From Physella acuta (lineage: Eukaryota; Mollusca; Gastropoda; Physidae): a stretch of DNA of 64,000 nucleotides. The stretch spans positions 272,001 to 336,000 of the forward strand of contig NW_026731915.1 of assembly GCF_028476545.1 (NCBI RefSeq), read 5' to 3'. The notes beneath the pieces are model-generated. The model did no database searches, had not been told where the DNA came from, and worked only from the letters and a program-made list of their open reading frames with translations. Shown here in pieces: positions 1-12,400 of the stretch; positions within the stretch are counted from its first letter, which is position 1; each line of letters begins with the position of its first letter. A program made the position numbers and the translations under genes.

Positions 1-347
1 AAAAACCACTAAATAGCGGCGTATGATACGCAGCGGGTCGGCTCGTCCTTGATATTAAGACAAGACACTAGGTCAATGGCATAACAAGTTGACAAGTAAT
101 ACTTAATCGTGTTGGAGGGAACACCTTCCAACAGTAGAATTACGAACGAAGAAGACGAAAGACACGAAATTTCTGATGGCCCAATATTTATAATGGCCCA
201 ATGTATCAACCAGAAGGCTCCTACAATGTCACAACTTTAAAGTAAATTGACACTGATTAACTAGTGAGAACAGTATCCAATATCCTGTGTGATTATTTTA
301 TGCTGAATGTGAAGACAGGGTAGTGAGATCACCCAGAGCTGCCTTAC

Positions 348-462
348 TTTGGAGGGTCTCCAGTGTAGCGTTGGCCTCCTTCAGGGTCTTCTCAGCTGAT
401 GCAACAGCTTCCCTTGCCTCATGCCTGGCAGTGTGAACTTCAGCTAAATAACTGTCGATTTC
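348..462 (-). CDS. LAMC1: Laminin gamma exon 22: coiled coil, last exon in window
   Basis: Encodes [38 protein letters not shown], parallel to human GRDTLQEANDILNNLK. The acceptor is ATCCCCAG; the donor is CAAA|GTAAGG, phase 1. The remaining exons lie left of the window; I see no further laminin sequence in 1-347. Confidence 0.88.
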
Positions 463-3400
463 CTGGGGATCAACATTGTAACAAAATTTTAGTGGATCAA
501 CATTGTAACAAAATTTTAGTGGATCAACATTGTAACAAGGTTCTAGAGGATTAACATTATAACAAAATTTTAGTGGATAAACATTGTAACAAAGTGGATC
601 AAAATTGTAACAAGTGTAGTAACAAAATTCTAGTGGATCCAGAGTTTCTTCCAGGCATCTCTCCCCCCCCCCCCCCCAACGAAATGAAATTTATATTGAA
701 AATATATACTTTTAACAGTGTCTGTCTCCCCCCCCCCCCCCCCCGGAGAAAAAAAAGATTTTAGAGGATTTGCATTAAGACAAGACTTTATGTGCAAATA
801 GTGAAAATGAGAAATCAAAGTTTTTATATTTCTAATTGAAAAAAAAGCTTAACAAAATAAATTCTGGTTCATTGAGCACCTGATCCCTGTTATCTAAAAA
901 CACCAATGAAGCTGACTTTCAACATTATATTTTTTGGGGTTGGATTGATCAGGTCGGTAAAGCTCATGGTTGCTAAACAGATATGTCAAACCCCCCAGGC
1001 AGATAAGGTTTGATAGCTGGTGACAGCAATTTATCAAGGAGAGGAAACTTCAACATCAAACACTTGATTACACAGCATCACTGAGTGTATGGCCTTCCAG
1101 CAAAAGTCACCAGCCATGGCGCAAGAGTTCCTAGATGAACTTTAACAGTCACATGTTCATGACAAAGGTGAGCCAACTAGATGGAGGCATCTGGCTGTGG
1201 TCAGGCATGGAGAGGTGTCGGCGCCGCCTTGCGACACTTAGCCCTGGACACATCACTCTGTGATGCCCAACAACCCCAATAAAGGTTGCAGGAATATTTA
1301 TTAAAAGTTCCCTTTTCAAACCTGCAGGTCTATAGGGCAGGTAAAGTAGAGTTCACTTGTTTCTGTGACTTTCGGCATATGAAGAGATAGAGTTGGGTGG
1401 ACTCAGGCACGGTCTACTGACTTGAACCCGGATTCGAACTCGAGACTTAAGGGTTAGCAGACCAGCTCTCTACCGCTAGACCACTCCGTCCCCAGGAATA
1501 TTTATTACTTATTTATTATTGTTATATTTTTACTATTCAGTAAAACCCAATTAAGTTCAATTACATTGTTGGTTATTTTATAAGACTTAAATATTGTATA
1601 AAATTTCACTTATCACGATATGTTTCATCATCCTTTATTTTAAGTCTTAAATATTGTATCGAAGTTCACTTAACATACAATGTTTCACCTTACTTTAAAA
1701 TCTTAAACATTGTATCTAATTTTACTTATCACAATGTTTCACCATCCTTTATTTTAAATCTTATAAAGTGTATTTCACTTACCATACGATATGTTTCACC
1801 ATCCTTTAGAAGCTGCTCTCCTTCTTCCCTTTGCTTTTGAATGGAACTTAAAAGTTCTTCATTCTGCTTCACTAAACCCTTAGCTTTTTCTTTTATGTCT
1901 AAAGACTACAAACAATATTGACATTCAATGTTGTTCTTTATACTAGATATTAATATTAATAAACATTTTTCTTAAATTAAGCAAAGCATAAACTAACGAA
2001 TCTATACCTATAAATAAGTGTAATAAAACTAGTACACTAAAATATAACAAGAAATCAAAAGAGAAGCTAAACTATTGAAAGCTAACCTCATCTTTGATTC
2101 TCTGGGCCTCTTTCTTCAACATATCCACATCCAGACTGGGTAACTGGTCATTGGCTAGCTGGAAAAGGTTCAAGGCTTCATCTTTGGCTAATAATGCTGC
2201 ATTGTATGTTCTATTAGCTGTTGCTTTGGTGTTTTGGTATAAGAGGCTTGCATCATCATACCTAAAAAAACACATTTTTTATTTGTTTGATTTTTTAATA
2301 ACAAGTTGGCACCATATGTGTTCACATTTTTTTACAGGTAATATCTCTTCATAACTTTTATTTCATAAACATTCATAGCATATATCATATTTTTTATTAG
2401 TTGATTTGGTAGTTACATAAGCTCATCATAAAGAATAGAGAAATGGAATGTAGATGTACTTACTCTCTCTTAAGATTATCTATTTCTTGTGATGTTTTTA
2501 AAGGCATACTCAGAGTTTCATTGGCCAGTCTATAGGCTTCTCTTGAAGTGTCTAAAGCAATCTTTGCCAAGTCTTCAATTCTCTTAGCCTCTTCTGTTTG
2601 CCTATTAAAGAAAAAATTGAACATTCAATATGGAAAATTATATTACAGATCCAGCAACTGTTTAAGAGACAAAAATGAGAAAAATGTAGAGTTAAACAAA
2701 GCTTCTCTTTAGAATCTGATGGTTAATAGGAAAGAGAAGAGTTTCTGTCAATACTTATTTTAATTTTCTTAATGTGTCAGGTACACCTGTCAGGGATGTG
2801 TGGACTCAGATCAATCTGTATCTGATCTTGAAACTGTTGGGTTAACAATCAAGAGCAATACAGCCCAGCCAATGGGTCAATGAACTTTAAGAGACAAGTA
2901 TGAGAAAAATACTGAACTTTTACCCTGTATAACCATGACAAGAGCACTACAGCCCAGCCATTGGGTCAATGAACTTTAAGAGACAAGTATGAGAAAAATA
3001 CTGAACTTTTACCCTGTATAACCATGACAAGAGCACTACAGCCCAGCCAATGGGTCAATGAACTTTAAGAGACAAGTATGAGAAAATTACTGAACTTTGA
3101 CCCTGTATAACCATGACAAGAGCAAAACAGCCCAGCCATTGGGTCAATGAACTTTAAGAGACAAGTATGAGAAAAATACTGTACTTTTACCCTGTATAAC
3201 CATGACAATATGTAGAATGCAATATGTAGAAAAACTTATGGACAACCAAGAATATCATAACAGCGCAACACAAAATGTAATGGCATGTTTGGGCAGTGAA
3301 ACAAATAACATGCTATCCATTATTCAGTCCCATGGAACCAGTCATCAAAAGAACATGTGCCAGAAAACTCATTCATATGCAGTTATCAACCAAACACCTA

Positions 3401-6400
3401 AACTCTAGTTTGTCTTTCCTTGCAGTGATTCAAGCCTGTTATACTTTTTTACCATGTGTCAAATACCTTTTAGCTTCATTGGTGGCATTTAAAGCTATTT
3501 CTGTCATCTGCTGATTGTTCTGTCCAAACTTGTTCAAAGCCTCTAGAGCTTGCTTGAGGGCAGCTCTACCCTCTAGATCTATATAGTCCTCAGACATCTT
3601 GAGAGCATTTTCTGCATTGTTCAGGGCCCTCTCAGCAGCTTTAATATCATCCTGGCTGGTCTCCACAGCTTTGTTCATATTTGCAATGTTTGCCGCAATA
3701 ATAGCGCACTTGTCCAAGGCATCTCTCAGGCTTTTGCCGAGGTTCTCCAGCTGTTTGTTGACACTGCCATCCCCAGCTGATTAGGTAGGGAGAAAAAAAA
3801 ACATGGTCTGATCTAACACGGCTATTTTGACAAGAGCTTTAGATTTATAAATCATTAATACATTTATAAAAAAACTTACATGAAGTGTAAATTAATTATT
3901 AAAAAATAAAAACAAATTATCCACACACAAAAAACTATTCCAAAAATAACCATGGAAAAATTTTGTAGTGAAACAGAACTTCAGTTAACCTAATTTTTTT
4001 TTTGTGAAAGCTAAAAATAAGCATTCACAATATTTGAAGAAAAAAAATCCATTTATTTATGTATATTGTTCATCACACAATTTTTAAGACATACAGTTAT
4101 CTAAGCTTGTAATGATAAAAAAAAACAGTTACTTACTGGAGGTACTTCTGGCATCTCTGAGCAGAACATTAATAGAAGAATTGACACTGGTCAGATAGGC
4201 TACAAACTGAGAGTCATTGAACAAACTCGGGTTGTTAGTGGTCTTGTTGATGAGGATAGCCAGGTCACGCAGCTTGCCACGGTGTCTGTTGACCTCGTCC
4301 TGGACTAGGTTATAGCACTGAGGGCAATCTGAAGCAGACATAATTATATAGAGGCTAGTCAAGAAGTTATAGCACTGAGGGCAATCTGAAGCAGACATAA
4401 TTATATACTTTAGGAGGCTAGTCAAGAAGTTATAGCACTGAGGGCAATCTGAAGCAGACATAATTATATAGAGGCTAGTCAAGAAGTTATAGCACTGAGG
4501 GCAATCTGAAGCAGACATAATTATATACTTTAGGAGGCTAGTCAAGAAGTTATAGCACTGAGGGCAATCTGAAGCAGACATAATTATATACTTTAAGAGG
4601 CTAGTCAAGAAGTTATAGCACTGAGGGCAATCTGAAGCAGACATAATTATATACTTTAGGAGGCTAGTCAAGAAGTTATAGCAGTGAGGGCAATCTGAAG
4701 CAGACATAATAATATACTTTAAGAGGCTAGTCAAGAAGTTATAGCACTGAGGGCAATCTGAAGCAGACAAAATTATATACTTTAAGAGGCTAGTCAAGAA
4801 GTTATAGCACTGAGGGCAGACTGAAGCAGACATAATTATATACTTTAAGAGGCTAGTCAAGAAGTTATAGCACTGAGGGCAGTCTGAAGCAGACAAAATT
4901 ATATAGAGGATGGTCAAGTAGTTATAGCACTGAGGGCAGTCTGAAGCAGACATAATTATATAGAGGCTAGTCAAGTAGTTATAGCACTGAGGGCAGTCTG
5001 AAGCAGACATAATTTTATACTTTAGGAGGCTAGTCAAGAAGTTATAGCACTGAGGACAATCTGAAGCAGACATAATTATATACTTTAGGAGGCTAGTCAA
5101 GAAGTTATAGCACTGAGGGCAGTCTGAAGCAGACATAATTATATACTTTAAGAGGCTAGTCAAGAAGTTATAGCACTGAGGGCAATCTGAAGCAGACATA
5201 ATTATATACTTTAGGAGGCTAGTCAAGAAGTTATAGCACTGAGGGCAGTCTGAAGCAGACATAATTATATACTTTAGGAGGCTAGTCAAGAAGTTATAGC
5301 ACTGAGGGCAGACTGAAGCAGACATAATTATATACTTTAAGAGGCTAGTCAAGAAGTTATAGCACTGAGGGCAGTCTGAAGCAGACATAATTATATACTT
5401 TAGGAGGCTAGTCAAGAAGTTATAGCACTGAGGGCAGTCTGAAGCAGACATAATTATATACTTTAGGAGGCTAGTCAAGAAGTTATAGCACTGAGGGCAA
5501 TCTGAAGCAGACATAATTATATAGAGGCTAGTCAAGTAGTTATAGCACTGAGGGCAGTCTGAAGCAGACATAATTATATACTTTAGGAGGCTAGTCAAGA
5601 AGTTATAGCACTGAGGGCAATCTGAAGCAGACATAATTATATACTTTAGGAGGCTAGTCAAGAAGTTATAGCACTGAGGGCAATCTGAAGCAGACATAAT
5701 TATATACTTTAGGAGGCTAGTCAAGAAGTTATAGCAGTGAGGGCAATCTGAAGCAGACATAATTATATACTTTAAGAGGCTAGTCAAGAAGTTATAGCAC
5801 TGAGGGCAATCTGAAGCAGACAAAATTATATACTTTAAGAGGCTAGACAAGAAGTTATAGCACTGAGGGCAGACTGAAGCAGACATAATTATATAGAGGC
5901 TGGTCAAGAAGTTATAGCACTGAGGGCAGTCTGAAGCAGACATAATTATATAGAGGCTGGTCAAGAAGTTATAGCACTGAGGGCAGTCTGAAGCAGACAT
6001 AATTATATAGAGGCTAGTCAAGAAGTTATAGCACTGAGGGCAGTCTGAAGCAGACATAATTATATAGAGGCTAGTCAAGTAGTTATAGCACTGAGGGCAG
6101 TCTGAAGCAGACATAATTTTATACTTTAGGAGGCTAGTCAAGAAGTTATAGCACTGAGGACAATCTGAAGCAGACATAATTATATACTTTAGGAGGCTAG
6201 TCAAGAAGTTATAGCACTGAGGGCAATCTGAAGCAGACATAATTATATACTTTAAGAGGCTAGTCAAGAAGTTATATCACTGAGGGCAATCTGAAGCAGA
6301 CATAATTATATACTTTAGGAGGCTAGTCAAGAAGTTATAGCACTGAGGGCAGTCTGAAGCAGACATAATTATATAGAGGCTGGTCAAGAAGTTATAGCAC

Positions 6401-9400
6401 TGAGGGCAATCTGAAGCAGACATAATTATATACTTTAGGAGGCTAGTCAAGAAGTTATAGCAGTGAGGGCAATCTGAAGCAGACATAATTATATACTTTA
6501 GGAGGCTAGTCAAGAAGTTATAGCACTGAAGGCAATCTTTAGGTTAAAAATCTCCAAAAACAACTGCTGCCTTGAGATTGTTGGACAAAGGCTATGGAAG
6601 CTAAACGTTAGGACAGGAGTTAACACATTTACAACTAATGTAGTAAATGTGACAAATGTTTGTTGCTATTGATACAACAAAATGGGACATCCATTACTGC
6701 CTTTTGTGTTGCTATTACATTATTATCATGCAAAAAGAGCTTCTACGCTATTTATTTTTACTAAATATAAAACCGAAGTTTCTACCATTTTTTATTATAT
6801 TAAAATAGATTCTAGATTAAGTTAGATATTTAAGCTATTAGAATTAGCAATCACAATCTATTATAAAATCATAACTTTTTAAATATTAGAAATGTTATTG
6901 AGACACTCAGTGGCAGACTCAGGACCACTTAGTTGCATCCCTAAATTAGCCCTAAACAATAAGTACTAGGCCCTACTGCTAGACAAAAGCATATCAATTT
7001 TATGCTTTAAGTTAATACATTTTGCGACTTTTGAAAAAATAAAGCAAACAATAAACATATTTTTAAAATAATTTGTAACAAAAGTAGTGGGTGGGTTGTC
7101 TCCCTTAGCCTTGGGTCTGGAGGAAAGTTTTTGAAACTGACTTAAGTAGCAAATGAGTTCAACAACTGGTCTGAGGCCTAGAAACCTACCTAGACATCCA
7201 GCAGAGATGTCGTACTTGTTTTCCATACACCTGTCACAGTGTCTACCATCCACATTGTCTTTACATGGACAGAAGCCATAGGCATCACACTGTTGACTGG
7301 TGGATCCCACAGGGTCACAGTTGCAGGCTGGAAAACAGAAATTACAACAGTGACATAAACAATCAATGTACTACTTTATATGTGAGCCTATTGTATTTAA
7401 CTTATGTCAACAGGGCTTCATCATCTTTTCCTTTTGGTGCCCAAGACATGTAGAGCAGATGAAGTAGAGTTCGTCGGTTTCGAGGACCTCGGCATATGAA
7501 GGGATAGTGTGGTCAGTGCTATGTCCAGCCGCTTTTTCTTTCCCACACGTGTGTTAGGCACACATCAGAGATGGGTGGAATCAAGGATATTCTACTGACT
7601 TGAACCTGGATTCAAGCTATAGACTTTAGGGTTAGCAGTCTAGCTGTCTACCACTAGGCCATGCCGTCGCATACAACAAGGCATATTAAGTGTCAATAGT
7701 TTGCTAGTATCACAACCCTGATGTTGTTCCAAGTCCAAGACTGGAAAACATAAACAAATTACAACAGTCATCAGCAATCAATGCAAAACTTTCTATGTGA
7801 GCCTATTGTAATTAATGTTATCAGTGCATATTAAGTGCCAATGGCTATTGGTAGTATCACAAGCTTTATGTTATTCCAAGCTTGACTAGCAGCTATACTA
7901 GGAGGAAAAAAAAACATCAGATATTGTGTAGTTGTGTATAAACTGAACTGCTCTGCTAGAAATTGTATCCAGAATTACCTGTGCAGCCTAGAGAAGAAAA
8001 TCCAAAGTAATTTTCTTGACAGACATCACATTTCTGCCCTGTGATGCCTTTATTACACTGGCACTGACCAGTGGTCAAATCACAGGTAAAGTTGAGGGAA
8101 CCAATCACATCACACTGGCAAGGTGAGCAGCCTGAAAAATAAGTGGAATAAAAGTTTAATTAGGCTTCATTCATTTATGGCATTAATGAATTTACTACTT
8201 ATGTCTTTCAATAAAACTTAATTCAGGTGCTAAACTTTTAATTGAAATAAATTATAAAATACGCTTATTATTTGCATTATAATAAAAATTCACAAAAGGT
8301 ACAAGAGAACAAAGAACTGTTTAACATCAATGAAAACATAGCATTTACTATGTGTTTATTGCAGTATTTATTGTTTAGGGTCAAGCTAGTGATGTAAGTT
8401 TGTGGTTCAAGTCTAGCTTTGAATCTGAATGCATCAGTAACACTACACATTTGATATTTAAAGATTTAACTTTACAACAGTCTAATTTTAATTCCATCAA
8501 GCTTCAACATATAACTTAATATTAAATCATTTTAATTAAAAATTGAAAGTCAACATGTCAGAAATAAACATAAAATAAAATAATTTTAAAAAAAGATACA
8601 GCTAGACAATTATTTATTTCTTTTTAATTGAAAAATCTCAGTTTTTAGCACATGTGAATAGTGCAGATGAGTTTATTGTACAATATTTATTTACAGAAAT
8701 ATGCTGGGTTAAAGAAGGTGTATCATTTCACATACTGACCCAATGGTAGTATATTTTACATTCTGTTGCATAATTAGCAGCTAATCAGTAACTACATGGA
8801 GTAATGTTTCTTTTTTTCTTGTTAATTGTTTATCAATTAATTCAACTGTATTATACATAGGCCTAGTTCATAAACTAACTTACCATTGCCACTGGTGATA
8901 TCCCAATAGCCAATCTCACACTCTTCACATCTCCTCCCTATGACATTAGGCAAGCACAAACACTGTCCAGATTTCTGATCACAGCCACTGGTGCCAGGCT
9001 GGCTGACCGTGCCACTGACATAGCAGTTGCATGGTGTACACTGGCCATTGGTGTTGTTGAAGAAGTTGGGCAGGCACTGATCACAGTAGAAGCCACCAGT
9101 GTTGCGGATACACTTCAGACACTCGCCTGTGGTACTGTAGAAGATAAAGTAGGAGGTCTTTAGTTTTTAACATATAAATAATATTAATGATTTGTGCAAT
9201 TTCCTGATAAGTTAGCTCAACTTAGATATTTGTTTATATTTATAAAAACTGGGTAGAGACAAGAAAGATGGATTTTTTTGTTTCTATTTAATACTATTTC
9301 TGACCTATTGTTGAAAATTCTTTTTTAGTTAAATATACCGATGTATTGTTAACCTTCACTGTCTCGGCATGTAAATGTTTTTATTTCCCGTATAGTTAAG

Positions 9401-12400
9401 TGAAATGACAACTCATTATTCAGCCACAACTTTTTGGTGAATTATTTTAAAATGTCTTTATGCAATGTGATGTGATAAAAACAATTAAAACAATAAGCAT
9501 TAAACATTAAAATAGAAATAGTTTATTAAGTTTTAGTCTAAATTAATAATTTGCAAACAATAAATAATATCAAAACAAGAAAACTGTTGAAAAACCACAC
9601 GAGTTATTTCAACAAAATTTTTTTTTAAAGCCTTCAAAAGTTTCTTAAAAATACTTTCTATTTCAAAGTCACTATTTATCACTAGTGACTTTATAAAATG
9701 AGCCAGATTCAAACACAGAAGAATTTAAGTTAGTTTTGCTTTCATTCTTTGCATTGCTAGTCACTTTGAAAAAACCAAACTTAAAAAATCTTTGAAAGTT
9801 AACTTCTTTGAAAGTTAACTGATAGTACGAACAATAATAAAACTTATTTTCAGCAATTGTCAAAATTGTGTTGCCAGCTTCTTATGCAGAAATAATTGTC
9901 CTTCACATAATTTGAGAACATCAGACAGTGCATTAAAAAAAAACTTGCTCATTGGGTGCACTGAGAGTAACAGAAGAAAAGCAAGTATTTTTTTCAAAAA
10001 TCATGTTAACATACTGTTAAGAACTTTTTTACAAAAACATGTGGACATGTTGAGAAGTTATTTTCTTTTACTATAACATGTACTGACCTGTTACAATTTC
10101 CTACAGCGTTAGGGTCAATGTTACCATTGCAGGTACACTTTTTACATTCACTGACTCTTCCTGTGGCTCTGCCCATTGGGTCGCCATAGTAACCATCCAA
10201 ACATATATCACACAAGTTGCCTGTGAATATGCACATGATCCAATAAATAACCCATAACATAAGAAATTTTATTATAGCTTACAGTTAAGAAAAAATACCA
10301 AAGCAAAGTTTTCTACTTAGAAGTGTGCAACAAGTTTCAGAATAACAATTTACTCTTGTTGAAGTAATGAACATCCCAATACATTAGAGATATCAAGGGT
10401 TGACTTGTGTTTGCGAAATTAACACAATATACAAAAATTTTTTCAAGTAGATAATGTATTTTTAAAAACAACCTGACTACAAGAAACTAGGAAATTCGTA
10501 ATTGAATTAATAAACACAAGAAAAAACATAATGCATCAAAACTATGAGATACGAACTTACCTCCATAACCTTCTTCACACTCTGTGCACACAATGTCTCC
10601 TTCAGGTAACTGAATACAGGGCCCACCATTTGGACATGGACAAGCTATGCAGTCTTCAGGTGTACCTTTGGTGGCATCACCGTAGTAACCACGCACACAG
10701 TTCTCACAGAAATCTCCTTCAGTGTTGTCTCCACAAATACAGCGGCCTGGAACAGAACAGTGGCACAATCAAAATTAAACTAAAATACACAATCTGATCG
10801 TTACATTTTTTTTCAACAAAACTTTACAGCACTACAGTTAATGACAGTGGCAATAGGTCAATTATAAACAAGATAACTTTTAACAAGGGCTACCTTTTCC
10901 ATTTCATTTTATTTTAATTATTGATACTGTGCTCAACCCCTTTTATGGTCATTATTTTCAGTAAGGTATTTACTTGAGCTTAGTGAAAATACAAATGTGA
11001 TAAGAATCAATGACAAGTTCTGTCATAAAAACCTTGTTTAAAGCTATAAATCAAGTGTTTCTAATGACAAAATACACTTGTCTAACAATTAAGTCACGTA
11101 TATCAATATTTATTTAAAAAAACCCACAATCACAGTGTCACCTTACCTGAGTTAATGTCACAACTGTCAGAGTGCTGGTTACACTCACACGCCACACACT
11201 TAGAGAAGGGTCCACCAAAAGGAGGGCTTCTCTTGAACCCCTGAATACAAGACTCACAATGCTGCCCCACATAGCCTCTGGGACAGCTGCAGGACTCCAC
11301 CCATGTGGCAGCATCCTCAGGCTGGTACCCCGGCCTTGCTGTGCCCAGTCGGATGTTATCAATAAAACCAACACCTGAAATTAGTAGCACAATAGATTTG
11401 GGTATTAAAATTTGTTTAAATATTTTGAAAAACTATATGGTCTAATGTTTAGATAAAATATGAAACACACCATGGAAAAAACTTGGTATGAACAAAAAAA
11501 TACACCAGGTTTAAAGATATTAGATTTAGATAGCATCCCATAGTCCACTTTGTTGACAAATGGCTATACTCAGCATACACATTTTTCATGAGTCCAATTA
11601 TATTATCTTTAGAATACAAAGTTTCATAAAAGAAATGCATCAAAGATATTAATCTCTAGTTGAGTAGCCTAGTCTTATTCAACATAGGTCCTAGATCTAA
11701 ATAAAGTTTTTTTTGGAAACCTTATCATTTTTTATAGCTGAGAAACTTTAGTCTTCAATTAAAGATTACCGGTATTCCACTCCACAACAAGTTAGGGTGG
11801 CACTCTACAACAAGTCATGGTGGAAGAAATACTGTGAGATCACAGTAGCCATCAGTAGACCTACCTAATATGGCACATGAAATATATGTCATGTCACAGA
11901 TCATGCTGTGACGTAACAATTTCCCTCCAGCCATAAGCGTACTGGGGTCCTAGTGTGTTTACACAAGTTTACACATCAATGGCCATATATCTTTCATTTG
12001 AATATTAAAAAAAAAATGGAAGTCTACTAAAAAAACAGAATTTACAAAAACACTTTTTATCCATGTCAACAATAATGATGAGATCCTAAGCAAACATGGT
12101 AGATACTATTTATTTAGTGCATGGCCAACTCTCACCTTTATCAGAGTAAGTGGCACGGATCTTGATGGCAGTCAGATTGGACAGCAGATTGATAAGGTCC
12201 AGGGCGTTCTGCCTGGGGTTCCACTGATACACGCTGTTCTCATGTATCCTGAAGGCATATGTTTTGGCTACAACATCTGGAACTGGGTTAGACTGGGCAT
12301 AGATGTGTGTTGATATGTGTGTTGATGCTGACTGCCCAGAACCCTCTAATATGATATCCACAACAGATGGCTTGGGTCTGGCATCACCAATGCGGAAATC

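Noticed and set aside
1-240. Possible LTR-like or other element end at the left edge (TATAAATA-like box, palindromic GGAGGGAACACCTTCC region)
   Set aside because: Only one edge is visible, no second terminal repeat or coding part is seen; too little to name.
4129-6513. A separate 712-residue repetitive protein gene
   Set aside because: Its last 60 residues are laminin exon 17 and the rest is the in-frame minisatellite; it is treated as laminin intron/exon sequence.
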